Assembly: GCF_964253915.1 (NCBI RefSeq) | Contig: NZ_CAXUSG020000021.1 | Coordinates: 1 to 51,839, forward strand | Direction: 5' to 3' | Length of the DNA stretch: 51,839 bases | From: Metarhizobium sp964253915 | GTDB taxonomy: Bacteria > Pseudomonadota > Alphaproteobacteria > Rhizobiales > Rhizobiaceae | Shown: positions 42,793 through 50,987 of the stretch, piece after piece | Layout of the letters: every line of letters starts with the position of its first letter | Position numbering within the stretch: position 1 is the first letter of the stretch | Position numbers and translations under genes: made by a program | The notes under the pieces: model-generated | The model's input: only the letters and a program-made list of their open reading frames with translations | What the model was told of the DNA's origin: nothing | The model's database searches: none

Positions 42793-43155
42793 GCTTTTTC
42801 TCCACCAATTATAAAGAAAATTCCACAAATTCTCTGATAATTTGTCGGAGATACATAGAAAAATCAAACAACATCTATCTATTCGCCAAGAGAGATCGAG
42901 CCAACATCGATAACAACGAAATTCTGGAGTTCTGCAAGTTGGCAAATGCTTGCGTAGACGGAAATATAAATTGCCGAAAACTGCATTTTTTCAAGAATAT
43001 AACATATCGACAAGCCAAGATAAATGGTCACTGATCCCGGATTTGGCATACCGGTCGCTGGCTCAAAAGCTTTATAATCAGGCTTAATCGCCTCACCGCT
43101 GCGGGCAAATCAATTGAGAAATTTGATCTAAACCGCACGCGCCAATTTCATTGAA
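42793..43155. other. Gene-free upstream region of the protease
   Basis: These 363 AT-rich bases hold no credible gene. They must contain the leftward promoter of the protease at 42792. The 31-bp palindrome of other DUF4214 genes is not present. Confidence 0.4.
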
Positions 43156-43500
43156 TTATGTCTGATAAGATTTGATTATCGGCGGCTCGCCTTTCGCGAT
43201 TGGGGAGCCAGGGTCAGAATTGGAAAATTCCTCAACAATTTTATCTAGCGCATGAAGAATTCGGAAAACTCGTTTATCATTCGATGAGTAATAACAAATT
43301 TCATCTGAAATTTTTCTTTTTACCAAATTTTGTCGTTGCAATACTGATAAATGCTGTGAAAGCGCGGATGGGCTTAGGTCTAAAATTTTTACAAGTGACT
43401 GAAAAGAATATGGCTTTTTTATTAAGCGCCTTAGGATTTCTAATCTCTTTTTATTCGCCATTGCTGATAAAATTTTTGCTTTTCTTTCTAGGTGTAGCAT
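43156..43500 (-). CDS. ArsR-family winged-helix regulator
   Basis: A 114-residue repressor-type protein. It has the ArsR winged helix, with AMANKKRLEILRRLIKKPYSF, then the recognition helix LSPSALSQHLSVLQRQNLVKRK and the wing ICYYSSND. There is no obvious CxC metal site, so it may respond to redox or another signal, or act as a local switch. It is AT-richer than its neighbours. It lies between a GGDEF gene and the DUF4214 protease on the same strand and could control one of them. Confidence 0.87.
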   Translation of the reverse strand: MLHLERKAKILSAMANKKRLEILRRLIKKPYSFQSLVKILDLSPSALSQHLSVLQRQNLVKRKISDEICYYSSNDKRVFRILHALDKIVEEFSNSDPGSPIAKGEPPIIKSYQT

Positions 43501-43582
43501 GCGTCATTCCAACTGTTAAACAATGGATTCCACAAATTAACGCTTAAAAATGGCGCATTTCCAGAAAAAACGCGACCACAAT

Positions 43583-44875
43583 TTAGCCGTCGATTACCTT
43601 ATTACGTCCTGTCGCTTTGGCATTGTAGAGAGCTTTGTCCGCGCGGGATAGTAATTGCTCCACGTCCTCTTGTGGCTCGTGGTAGGCAAGGCCGATGCTA
43701 ACTGTCACGGCAAGATCGAAGTGGGGCTGCAGGAATTTACTTTCCGCGACGGCAAGACGGATTCTTTCGGCGATATGACTTGCATGTTGCGAATGGTTGC
43801 GGAGTAGAACAATAAATTCTTCTCCTCCGAACCGAGCAAAAATGTCAGTTTCTGCGACTAAAGAACGACACCGCGCCGTGAACTCCTGCAAGACCAAATC
43901 GCCGACGGCGTGTCCGTGGGTGTCGTTGATGGATTTGAAGTGATCGATATCGAGTGCCAAGACAGCAGTTCGGTGGGCGTTGCCTGCCCCGAAATATTGA
44001 TGAGCTTCTTCAAAGAACTGGCGGCGATTCATTGCGCCGGTCAGAGGGTCTGTTTCCGATAAAGTCTTCAACCTGCGGGCGACAGACCGCTCGAATGTGA
44101 CGTCAAGATAAAGATTGGTGTTGAACTCACCGATTGTGCGATGACGAAATTGGATGGTGCGAACCATTCCGGAACGGGTCACAACATCCAGATCGAAGGG
44201 CGTCATTTCCCGATTTTCCGCTCGTGCCTGAGCAATTTCCGTCGCCCATTTCTGCTTTGCAAAAGCTCTGTAGTCCGGATCGGGATAAGCGAGGCACCAC
44301 CAGTCTTCGATATTTTCGATTTCGTGGGGTGAATATCCGAAAAGCTCCGTGAACTGGGAATTCGCAAACTGAATCTGATCGTCCGTCGTCGCAATCTCGA
44401 AACCGAACGGCAGCCAGTTCAGCATGTCGATGATCTTTTCCTGCCAGCTGACCAGCGCCACCGAGCCGTCAGGGGGAGCATCCATAAAGGTGAAAAGGCG
44501 TACGTCTTGCTGTTCTACGATCAGCTTGCTCACCTGGACCATCAGAAGCCGTTGCTGTTGCTGCACAACGGAGCGCAGCATAAAAGGCTCGCCGGGCACT
44601 CCTACCGGAGCATTACTCCAGATCTGGCCGAGCATTTGATTGGCCTCGGCTCCCACTAGCTGCGCAATCTGCAGGCCGGGAAACTTGTCCTGACCGATCG
44701 CAAAAAAGCGTTCAGCTCCCCTGTTGCCACATATGACGGTCAGGCTGTGTTTCTCGACGACGAGCAGCGGCGAGCCGATCGACTGTATCCAGAAGTCAAG
44801 CTCACTCCGGCTCTTATTGAACCTATTCAAGTCTTCAATCCGGCTTGAAGCTTTCTCTCGTTGAGTTTGGTTCAT
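43583..44875 (-). CDS. PAS-domain diguanylate cyclase
   Basis: A 430-residue soluble signalling enzyme. A first PAS-like region spans about 20-130 (SIGSPLLVVEKHSLTVICGN) and a second about 150-265 (FGFEIATTDDQIQFANSQFTE, LFGYSPHEIENI). The GGDEF domain (about 270-430) has DPLTGAMNRR, DIDHFKSINDTHGH and an intact GGEEF active-site loop, so it should convert GTP to cyclic di-GMP. No EAL domain and no membrane segments. The RxxD inhibitory site five residues before GGEEF is not present (ETDIFARF). Cyclic di-GMP commonly controls matrix and polysaccharide, which suits its location among surface genes (inference). Confidence 0.9.
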   Translation of the reverse strand: MNQTQREKASSRIEDLNRFNKSRSELDFWIQSIGSPLLVVEKHSLTVICGNRGAERFFAIGQDKFPGLQIAQLVGAEANQMLGQIWSNAPVGVPGEPFMLRSVVQQQQRLLMVQVSKLIVEQQDVRLFTFMDAPPDGSVALVSWQEKIIDMLNWLPFGFEIATTDDQIQFANSQFTELFGYSPHEIENIEDWWCLAYPDPDYRAFAKQKWATEIAQARAENREMTPFDLDVVTRSGMVRTIQFRHRTIGEFNTNLYLDVTFERSVARRLKTLSETDPLTGAMNRRQFFEEAHQYFGAGNAHRTAVLALDIDHFKSINDTHGHAVGDLVLQEFTARCRSLVAETDIFARFGGEEFIVLLRNHSQHASHIAERIRLAVAESKFLQPHFDLAVTVSIGLAYHEPQEDVEQLLSRADKALYNAKATGRNKVIDG

Positions 44876-45324
44876 TCCTGCTGGCTTTCAAAAGGAACAC
44901 ACAACGCCGATGCCTTTTTGTCAGGGAGTCGTAAACTCATCCAGGCCCGAAGCTAATTCACCATTTCTAATACAAGCTTAAAGATCGATATGCCTTGAGG
45001 TTTTCTTCTCATATCCAACAGGAGATATTCGAGAACATAACGTAGTCGGTTTTGCGAAATGTTCGTTGTTGCACTCCAGGATGGTAAAATTTCTGAATGC
45101 TTCAAGAAGGAACAGAACCCTCATGTCTCGCAACTCGAGATGCAGAATGTCGAGGATTGCAGCAGCAATATGAACTGCACCCCATTTCGACCGGACAGTC
45201 GGCATAAGCCGGAGGGCTTGTCGCCTTTCTAAACAGGTTCCTCCATTAACCAAACCCAGCGTTAATATTTGATTAACACCCTCGTTTAAGCTTTTGTTAG
45301 CAATGCGGAACGAGGCGGCTATTC
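44876..45324. other. Gene-free region between GGDEF and DUF4214 genes
   Basis: About 450 bases with only a weak 91-codon TTG-started frame on the minus strand, which I do not accept. It contains palindrome copy 3 near its right end and should carry both divergent promoters. Confidence 0.5.
45246..45276 (+). promoter_or_regulatory. 31-bp palindromic element, copy 3
   Basis: TTAACCAAA, 13 bases, TTTGATTAA, ending 48 bases before the ATG at 45325. The arms differ from copies 1 and 2 by T to A at the inner position, with the compensating change in the other arm, so pairing is kept while the spacer has diverged. It also contains TTAA-N7-TTAA (45262-45276), the CtrA box pattern. Confidence 0.7.
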
Positions 45325-46506
45325 ATGACCAGTCTTCAGGAAATCTATATTGCGTTTTTCGGGCGACCGGCGGATCCGGAAGGATTGCGTTATTGGGAAG
45401 AACAGCTCGGGACAGGTAGCACGCTGACAGCGGTCGCCGGCCGCATGTCGGCGCAAGCCGAATTCCAGGAGGCTTTTGCCGGCTTGTCGAACACCGACAT
45501 GGTCAAGACCATTTTCGAAAATCTCTTCGGTCGCAGTCCCGACGCCGAAGGTCTTCGTTTCTATCTTGCCGAACTGGAAGCCGGACATGCGACGGCCGAT
45601 ACGATCGCCATCCGCATCGTCGACGCGGCCAGGGATGCCGATCTTTCCACCCTGCAGGCGAAGGTAGCGGCAGCCGGTCTCTTCACCGGCCAGCTCGATA
45701 CTGCGGTGGAGATCGCTGCCTATCGCGGCGACAGTGCCGCCGACGTGGCCCGTCTTTTCCTCAAGGATATCGACGGCAAAAAGGGTGCAACCTCTGAAAC
45801 GGTCGATGCGGCCATTACAAAGCTCGTCAGTGCCAGTGGCGGTGCTCAATTTCCGGGACATGGCGGCGGAGAGACGGTTGACGGCGTGACCTATGCGCTC
45901 GATACCGTCATCACGCCCCACAAGCTCCTGAACGGCAAGGAGAGCCTGCTGATCGGCGAAGGTTCTGCCGATGGTTTTGCCGTGGCCACCAGCAACGCGA
46001 CCCATCTCGAACTCGGCATCAGCGTTCGCGATCTCTATGGCACGGTGCTTTCAAGCGACGGCTATGCCGAAGACCATGTCGCCGGTTTCGATCCTGCCGG
46101 TAGCGATACGGTCCTGGCGCTGTCCATCGCCTCGCTCGGCCAGCGGGAACTATCGGACTTTTCCTTCAAGCTGAGTATCGATACGGATCCGTCGGAGGCC
46201 GTTGCCTCGAAACATTACCTGCTGCAGGGCGATGCCGAGCTCGGCTATTCCTGGGCGCTCGATGCCAACAATGACGGCGTTGCCAACGGCGCCGGCGATA
46301 CCGTTCACGAGACGATCGCCATCGGCAACGAGCAGGGATACTTCATGATGCTCGACATGCTGGCCATGCACGACCAGACGGGCGTGATCGATGTCCATCT
46401 CGGGGCTTTCGAGAATGGCGCCCTGCTGGCGGAGACTGGCGTGCGCCTCGATTTCGACCATGGCGTCAACCCGGTCGGCCTTCCTGCCTCCGAGGCTTCA
46501 TTCTAA
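45325..46506 (+). CDS. DUF4214 protein with unknown beta-rich C-terminal domain
   Basis: A 393-residue acidic protein without a Sec signal. Residues 1-150 are DUF4214 (SLQEIYIAFFGRPADPEGL, LFGRSPDAEGLRFYL), colinear with the proteins at 1, 22713 and 25897. Residues about 180-393 are beta-rich (GVTYALDTVITPHKLL, YLLQGDAELGYSWALDANND) with an EF-like Asp-rich loop DANNDGVANGAGD. No RTX nonapeptide array. Likely exported by the type I system and controlled together with the other palindrome-bearing genes. A hairpin terminator follows. Confidence 0.85.
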   Translation: MTSLQEIYIAFFGRPADPEGLRYWEEQLGTGSTLTAVAGRMSAQAEFQEAFAGLSNTDMVKTIFENLFGRSPDAEGLRFYLAELEAGHATADTIAIRIVDAARDADLSTLQAKVAAAGLFTGQLDTAVEIAAYRGDSAADVARLFLKDIDGKKGATSETVDAAITKLVSASGGAQFPGHGGGETVDGVTYALDTVITPHKLLNGKESLLIGEGSADGFAVATSNATHLELGISVRDLYGTVLSSDGYAEDHVAGFDPAGSDTVLALSIASLGQRELSDFSFKLSIDTDPSEAVASKHYLLQGDAELGYSWALDANNDGVANGAGDTVHETIAIGNEQGYFMMLDMLAMHDQTGVIDVHLGAFENGALLAETGVRLDFDHGVNPVGLPASEASF

Positions 46507-46539
46507 AGCCGATCATCTGGCTTCACCAATTTCCTGCAG

Positions 46540-46564
46540 AGGCAGCCATTCTGGATGGCTGCCT
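46540..46564 (+). terminator. Hairpin terminator
   Basis: Perfect ten-base stem AGGCAGCCAT / ATGGCTGCCT with a five-base loop, followed by TGTTCTATT, 34 bases after the stop at 46506. Confidence 0.72.
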
Positions 46565-46686
46565 TGTTCTATTAAGTGTGCCGGCCTTTCCTGTTAATCA
46601 CTTTGTTAAAGATGTTAAACGCGCCCGCGTGTTAGCATTCCTCATGCTTTTGTTTTTGCTTGGAAAAATCCACTAATCTATCCGTA

Positions 46687-46965
46687 GAGTGACGAATGGC
46701 GACATCCGCGGAATGCCGAAGGATTATCCGTAGAGTGACGAATCCCAGCACCCCGGAGTGACGAAGACGCATCCCTAGAGTGACGAAGTTTTATCCCTGG
46801 AGTGACGAATTGAGGCTCTCTTCATCCGGAAGCCGACAGAATCCACGGGTGGTGCGGGAATGCAGGGCCGATGGCTCTTACTCCGCTTTCCGGCAGGATG
46901 TCAGGAAATGGAAAATAGCGCTTTGGAGTCAAGGAGATATCGAAAGCCATCCGCAGAGTGACGAG
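46687..46965 (+). repeat. Iterons of the GAGTGACGAA family
   Basis: Copies of ATCCxTAGAGTGACGAA start their GAGTGACGA core at 46687, 46711 (degenerate), 46733, 46756, 46778 and 46800, at 22-24 bp pitch, with an outlying copy at 46956. They lie just downstream of RPA initiator 1 on the minus strand, in the gene-free 46565-46984 interval. Tandem repeats of this pitch beside a rep gene are the usual form of an iteron origin. Confidence 0.8.
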
Positions 46966-46984
46966 TCAGGGCAAATCCTTGGTG

Positions 46985-47968
46985 TCACTCCGGTTGCTTT
47001 TTGCGGCGGACCCGCGGTGCCTGTGGCTTGGCGATAGAATCCGCCTGCATCGCTTCCAGGCCCGCCTGGCTGCGCCCGTAGAAGATGACGGAATCGTCGG
47101 TGTGCAGGAAAACCATGTGATAGCCGGGCAAGGTACCGGCATCGCTGATGGCACGGACGGCGGCGCGAAACTTGAAGAGCGGCTGGCGCGATCCGACCTT
47201 CTTCTGCAGCAGTTCCAGCCCGATCTTCCAGCGTCCCTGGTCGCCGCAATGTTTGCGCGCCAGTTCGTAGAGGCGTTTTTCCGTTCCCTTGCGCAGCTTG
47301 AAATAATCGGGGTCGATGCTCAACACTTCCAGCGCCAGTGCGGCGTCGAAGGTGAATTCGCTGAGCGTGATGCGCAGTTCCTCAAGCCGGTTTTCCGGCC
47401 CGCGGGTCACGGCTTCGTAGGCGTCGATGAGGCCAAACGCCTTCGTGCGGCGCCTGGCCGGCTTGCCCGTGGCGAGCGAGGTCTTGATACGGGTGCCTGC
47501 GAGCCGGTCCAGCGCCTGTTCCAGCAGATAATAACCGCGGCCGGAGGTGCTCCGGTTGGTGAATTTCAAGAGATCGTGGGCGGTGATGCTGACGGTGCGC
47601 GACACCGCTTCGCCATGATTGATGGCATCGACGAGCTTTGAGACACAGCACAGCACGATGTCCTTGTCGTGGATGGTCGCCCTGCCCTTGACCGACGGCG
47701 TGACCTCCAGCGTCTGGCCATTATGCTCGTAGGAGAGAATCCGCTGGTCGCCATCCTCGATCGCGTAGACGGGATGTTCCATGGTCGCCAGCTCATCCTT
47801 GGGGGATGCGGCCCGGCCGGTGGCAATGAAAAGGTCTAGTTGCGGCCCGGCCGTCAGGTCCGGCAGCTCCTGTGCTGCCGTATCGGCCTTTTTCGCCTTC
47901 ATCGACGCCTCCAGGCGCTCCAGCGCCTTGCCGATCGGGCCGGACACGGTCTTTTGCCGCTCAGTCAT
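46985..47968 (-). CDS. Plasmid replication initiator, RPA family (initiator 1)
   Basis: A 327-residue DNA-binding initiator. It contains the family core YAIEDGDQRILSYEHNG (about 67-85), then GRATIHDKDIVLCCVSKLV, a winged-helix-like segment LLKFTNRSTSGRGYYLLEQAL and LYELARKHCGDQGRWKIGLE near the C-terminus. The last 15 residues are basic (VRRKKQPE). The family starts replication by binding iterons; a candidate array lies just beyond the gene's end. The start at 47968 follows AGGGGGAAC and overlaps the small RHH gene by eight bases (ATGACTGA), so the two are coupled. Confidence 0.88.
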   Translation of the reverse strand: MTERQKTVSGPIGKALERLEASMKAKKADTAAQELPDLTAGPQLDLFIATGRAASPKDELATMEHPVYAIEDGDQRILSYEHNGQTLEVTPSVKGRATIHDKDIVLCCVSKLVDAINHGEAVSRTVSITAHDLLKFTNRSTSGRGYYLLEQALDRLAGTRIKTSLATGKPARRRTKAFGLIDAYEAVTRGPENRLEELRITLSEFTFDAALALEVLSIDPDYFKLRKGTEKRLYELARKHCGDQGRWKIGLELLQKKVGSRQPLFKFRAAVRAISDAGTLPGYHMVFLHTDDSVIFYGRSQAGLEAMQADSIAKPQAPRVRRKKQPE

Positions 47969-48176
47969 CGCGTTCCCCCTTGATGCCGGTGAAGCCGGCT
48001 TCAAGGCCCTGGAAAATGCAGGTGTTGATCCAAGCGGCGCGGCTGAGGCCCATGCGGCTTGCCCTTTCGTCGACACGGTCGAGAATGGGGGGAGCAATGG
48101 TGATCGTCACCTGTTCCTTGCGGCCCTTGCGGATGCCGCGTCCCGATGGCGTGGTTTTTCCTGAAGGAGATGGCAT
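47961..48176 (-). CDS. Ribbon-helix-helix (CopG-like) protein coupled to the initiator
   Basis: A 71-residue protein. A basic N-terminus (PSGRGIRKGRKEQ) precedes the ribbon VTITIAPPILDRVDE and helices RASRMGLSRAAWINTCIF, the ribbon-helix-helix fold of CopG-type repressors. Placed directly upstream of initiator 1 with an eight-base overlap, it is likely the copy-number or autoregulatory repressor of the operon (inference). The operator should be in 48177-48300. Confidence 0.82.
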   Translation of the reverse strand: MPSPSGKTTPSGRGIRKGRKEQVTITIAPPILDRVDERASRMGLSRAAWINTCIFQGLEAGFTGIKGERDD

Positions 48177-48303
48177 TGGCTTCTCTTCCGAATATTGGAA
48201 AGGGCTTAGACGCCCTCACTTCCATCAGGAAGACATCAATTTCATATTAAAAAGGCAGGAAGAGAGCAGGAAAAGTTGCGCCGAAAGGTTTGAGAACAGG
48301 CGG

Positions 48304-48379
48304 TTTTTGTCAAAATTGCCGGAATGAAACACGGTTTTTTTGTCAGGTAGAGGCGGACCGTTGTACAGAGTTTTTGACA
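48304..48379 (+). repeat. Array of three 33-34 bp repeats ending TTTTTG(T/A)CA
   Basis: TTTTTGTCA at 48304 and 48337 and TTTTTGACA at 48371 are 33 and 34 bases apart. The units also share GCCGGA/GCGGAC and ACACGG/TACAGAG upstream of the T-run. A matching array occurs at 48856. It lies upstream of the RHH-initiator 1 operon. The rest of 48177-48670 is AT-rich with no accepted gene, a candidate duplex-unwinding region. Confidence 0.72.
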
Positions 48380-48670
48380 ATCAGCCGATAGCTTGCCAAA
48401 GAGCCTGATTTTCCAAGCAAACAGCAAGAAATGATTCGCATATTTTCATGAGAAAAAAGAACAGGGAGGGCGGATCGAAGGATATCGGAATATTTCTTCA
48501 CTATATCCCTGATGACGAGATGGATGTTGCCGATTTTCTCGAAAATTTCAACAGGAAAATTTTTTGTCACGTTTGAAGTTTTGAATCTCGTTTTTATAGT
48601 TTTTACGAAGATAGTTTTAGCCTGGAAATTCATTTATTGAATCATATGGTTATAAGGTGCTAGTGGCACT

Positions 48671-48755
48671 GATGTACGATTCTGACGGATTGATGTACGG
48701 CTCTGACAGAATGATGTACGATTCCGGTGGCACCGATGTACGACGAATTTTGTCA
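48671..48755 (+). repeat. 21-bp iterons of the GATGTACGATTC family
   Basis: GATGTACG occurs four times (CG at 48677, 48698, 48719 and 48741), spaced 21, 21 and 22 bases, mostly continuing (A/G)(T/C)TC(T/C)G. The last unit ends ATTTTGTCA, which joins this family to the 33-bp repeats. Downstream of initiator 2. Confidence 0.78.
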
Positions 48756-48855
48756 TGCCGGATGCGCGACTCGCTCCTCGTCAAAACAGAAACCGATTCC
48801 CGATTCTCTGTGACTGCAGGAATTGTGATTCTTTTCAGAGACTTGGCGTGGAGGA

Positions 48856-48930
48856 TTTTTGTCAGGCGGGCCGGATCGATACACGGTGTTTTTGGCAAAA
48901 GCCGCGGATCGAAATACGCGACTTTTGTCA
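48856..48930 (+). repeat. Second array of 33-bp repeats ending TTTTTG(T/G)CA
   Basis: TTTTTGTCA at 48856, TTTTTGGCA at 48889 and CTTTTGTCA at 48922, each exactly 33 bases apart. Units share GGATCGA and TACACGG/TACGCG. The final TCA of the last repeat is the stop codon of initiator 2 on the minus strand. Confidence 0.75.
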
Positions 48931-50154
48931 GATGTCGAGGGTGGCCTGTTCGAGGGATGCGATCATCAGCCGCTTGCGCATATAGAGGACCGTGCCTTCC
49001 CGGCCTTCGCGCAGTTCCAGGTCGTAGTCCGGCAGGGGATCGGAGACAGTGCTTTTGACCACTTCCTCGACGGTCTGGCGGAACTTGCGCAGCGGCAATT
49101 GCGAACCGCTGCGGTAGTGCAGGTCCTTCATCTTGTAAAAGGCTTCCGTCTGGCCGGCCGCCTTGCGGGCAAGACGGTAGATGAAGCGGGCGATCGGTTT
49201 GGTGATCAGGAAGTAGTCGGGGTTGAGCGTCAGGATGCTCGGCTTGCCCAGGGGCTGCACGACGCCGTCATAGACCCAGTTGGGAATCTCGATCTCCACC
49301 TGGTCGATATTGTCCTGGGCCGTGCGGCTGACGACCTTGTAGCGGCCGATAAAGGGAAAACTTTCGGCATCCCGGCGCTTGCCGTCGCCGAGGTTGACGA
49401 TCTTGATGCGGGTCGCCTGCAGCCGGTCGAGGGCGCGTTCGAGTTCGAGATATTGTTTCCCCCCCTGCCCGCGCCGACAGAATTTCAGGATTTGCGCCGC
49501 CGTCGGCCGGTAGACTCGGCCGGGCAGGCTGGGGCGCAGGTGCTTCTTCTCGCTGGCGACGTAACGGCGCATTTCTTCGGCGAGATAAGAGACCATGTTG
49601 AGAAAAATGTCGTAATCATAGGCATTGGCGATGCCGACCTCAGCGCCGCCTTCCACGGTGATGATGCTGTCGCCGAGCTCGTAGCGGATGATGCCGTCAC
49701 GCTTGGTCTTGCTCAGCGAAAAGGGCGCGACGTCCATCAGGTTGATTTCGTCCTTCAGCGGCGCGTCATGGACGCTCGGCACGAAAAACATCAGCTGGTC
49801 GTCGTCGATCGGCGGCGCCCGCTTCAGCGGCGCGGCACTGGGCGGGATCTCGCTTTCGATCGCCCGCTTCAGCTCCTTGCCGTAGATCGCTTCGCTCAGC
49901 CGCGTCAGCGCATCGCGCATGAGATCGTCTTCGACCTGCTCCAGCTTCAGGTCGGCAAAACTGCGGCGCAGGTAAAAACGGCGCAGGCGGCTGAGCGCAT
50001 CTTTGGTCAGCGGCACGTAATCCTGCTTCTTGGCTTCCATATAGGATTGGGTCGCCTGCTGCAGGTAGGCATTCTTGTCGTGCAGCGAGAGCTGCGCGAA
50101 CTCGCTGCGGGGCATGAAGGACAAAGCAGTGCGTTTCATGGCGGACCCGGGCAT
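48928..50154 (-). CDS. Plasmid replication initiator, RPA family (initiator 2)
   Basis: A 408-residue initiator. Core features: LMFFVPSVHDAPLKDEINLM (about 134-153), LSKTKRDGIIRYELGDSII, YDYDIFLNMVSYLAEEMRR, a basic winged-helix-like part with RPTAAQILKFCRRGQGG, and FIYRLARKAAGQTEAFYKMK near the end. It belongs to the same broad family as initiator 1, but the sequences are clearly diverged and it is longer at the N-terminus. Start at 50154 with AGGAG nine bases upstream; the frame to 50316 is not supported. Iteron arrays at 48671 and 48856 abut its 3' end. Two initiators in one replicon could mean a fused plasmid or one acting as regulator. Confidence 0.86.
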   Translation of the reverse strand: MPGSAMKRTALSFMPRSEFAQLSLHDKNAYLQQATQSYMEAKKQDYVPLTKDALSRLRRFYLRRSFADLKLEQVEDDLMRDALTRLSEAIYGKELKRAIESEIPPSAAPLKRAPPIDDDQLMFFVPSVHDAPLKDEINLMDVAPFSLSKTKRDGIIRYELGDSIITVEGGAEVGIANAYDYDIFLNMVSYLAEEMRRYVASEKKHLRPSLPGRVYRPTAAQILKFCRRGQGGKQYLELERALDRLQATRIKIVNLGDGKRRDAESFPFIGRYKVVSRTAQDNIDQVEIEIPNWVYDGVVQPLGKPSILTLNPDYFLITKPIARFIYRLARKAAGQTEAFYKMKDLHYRSGSQLPLRKFRQTVEEVVKSTVSDPLPDYDLELREGREGTVLYMRKRLMIASLEQATLDI

Positions 50155-50224
50155 ATCGATTCTCTCCTGCCTTTTTAGCAGCCCAGACCCTGGTGCGCAT
50201 AGTTTTGGCGCTGAGAACCTCCGA

Positions 50225-50656
50225 TTATGAGAGGTAACGACCGGTAAAGAGATCTCCGATGGCGCGGGTAAGAAGAAAACTGATCCGCCGCCGGCGCAGA
50301 TGTTCTTCTCGGTCATGAAGCATATGGCACCGCTGGCAGAAAGCCTTCAGGTTGCGCACGTCGTTGTTGGTCGGATCGTGGTCGAGATGGGCAGTGGCCA
50401 GGATGACGCGGGTGGAGCGGAACGCCGGATCGTCGTCGACGGGTATGGCTTTCATGCGCAATCGCCGCCCCTGCCCGTCCCGCCAGCGCTCCTCGTCCTC
50501 GTCCCACCAGCGACCGTCGCCGAGATGATAGACGTGTTTTCCATGTGGGCGGCAACATTGCTCGCAGCGGCCTTTTGCCCGCTCGAAGCGGATCATGTCT
50601 GTCAACTGCTGCCAGTCGATCGGGTAGAGCCAGCGATGCTGCCGCCTGATGGGCAT
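50225..50656 (-). CDS. HNH endonuclease
   Basis: A 143-residue protein. Zinc-binding Cys pairs occur as GRCEQCC (about 31-37) and FCQRCHMLHD (about 107-116). The central HLDHDPTNND carries the catalytic His-Asp-His of the HNH fold, with Asn in LKAF-preceding VRN. Such enzymes nick or cut DNA and are frequent on plasmids and phages. It stands between initiator 2 and the partition genes, on the same strand. AGGGAAACGC precedes the ATG at 50656. Role in transfer or defence unknown. Confidence 0.85.
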   Translation of the reverse strand: MPIRRQHRWLYPIDWQQLTDMIRFERAKGRCEQCCRPHGKHVYHLGDGRWWDEDEERWRDGQGRRLRMKAIPVDDDPAFRSTRVILATAHLDHDPTNNDVRNLKAFCQRCHMLHDREEHLRRRRISFLLTRAIGDLFTGRYLS

Positions 50657-50714
50657 GCGTTTCCCTGTCGTTTGAGATCTATCCGAAAAGCCTGCAACTT
50701 TTCGAGATTGTGTC

Positions 50715-50987
50715 TTATCGCGTCTCGCGTTTTTCGTAGGCGTCCATGAGAAGCTCTAGAAATTCCCCATGGCGGTAGCGTTCGGCCTTGGCCATGGCCC
50801 GGAAGCGGGCAATGCTTGTGCTCGAGGCCTTGATGTTGATCTGGGCGTCTTCGTCGGTCTCCCGGCTCGGGAAAGAAGAAACCTTATCGACCGCCTTGTG
50901 CACGGCGGGCGGATTGGCCGCCGGCTTCGGGCGCGGCTGAAAATCGTCGAGCCCACCAAAATCGAGATTCTTGCGCGAGTCGGACAT
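50715..50987 (-). CDS. Small partition-partner protein of ParA
   Basis: A 90-residue protein with a polar, Pro-rich N-terminus (DDFQPRPKPAANPPAV). The C-terminal half resembles a ribbon-helix-helix domain: the strand AQINIKASS is followed by the helices TSIARFRAMAKAERY and HGEFLELLMDAYEKR. Its start shares one base with the parA stop (TGATG). Position and size fit the centromere-binding partner of a type Ib partition system (ParG/small ParB analog). Function inferred from context. Confidence 0.78.
   Translation of the reverse strand: MSDSRKNLDFGGLDDFQPRPKPAANPPAVHKAVDKVSSFPSRETDEDAQINIKASSTSIARFRAMAKAERYRHGEFLELLMDAYEKRETR

Noticed and set aside
44978..45253. 91-codon minus-strand frame between GGDEF and DUF4214 genes
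   Set aside because: Starts at TTG, has no ribosome-binding site, and overlaps the palindromic regulatory element.
48343..48633. 96-codon AT-rich minus-strand frame
   Set aside because: Overlaps the 33-bp repeat array; Lys/Ile/Ser composition follows the AT-rich origin DNA; no ribosome-binding site.
46681..48930. Repeats considered as a CRISPR array
   Set aside because: Units of 21-34 bp are contiguous with no unique spacers of constant length and no cas genes; they sit beside rep genes as iterons do.
48859..50178. Plus-strand frame of 439 codons
   Set aside because: Antisense shadow of RPA initiator 2, which has recognisable family segments.
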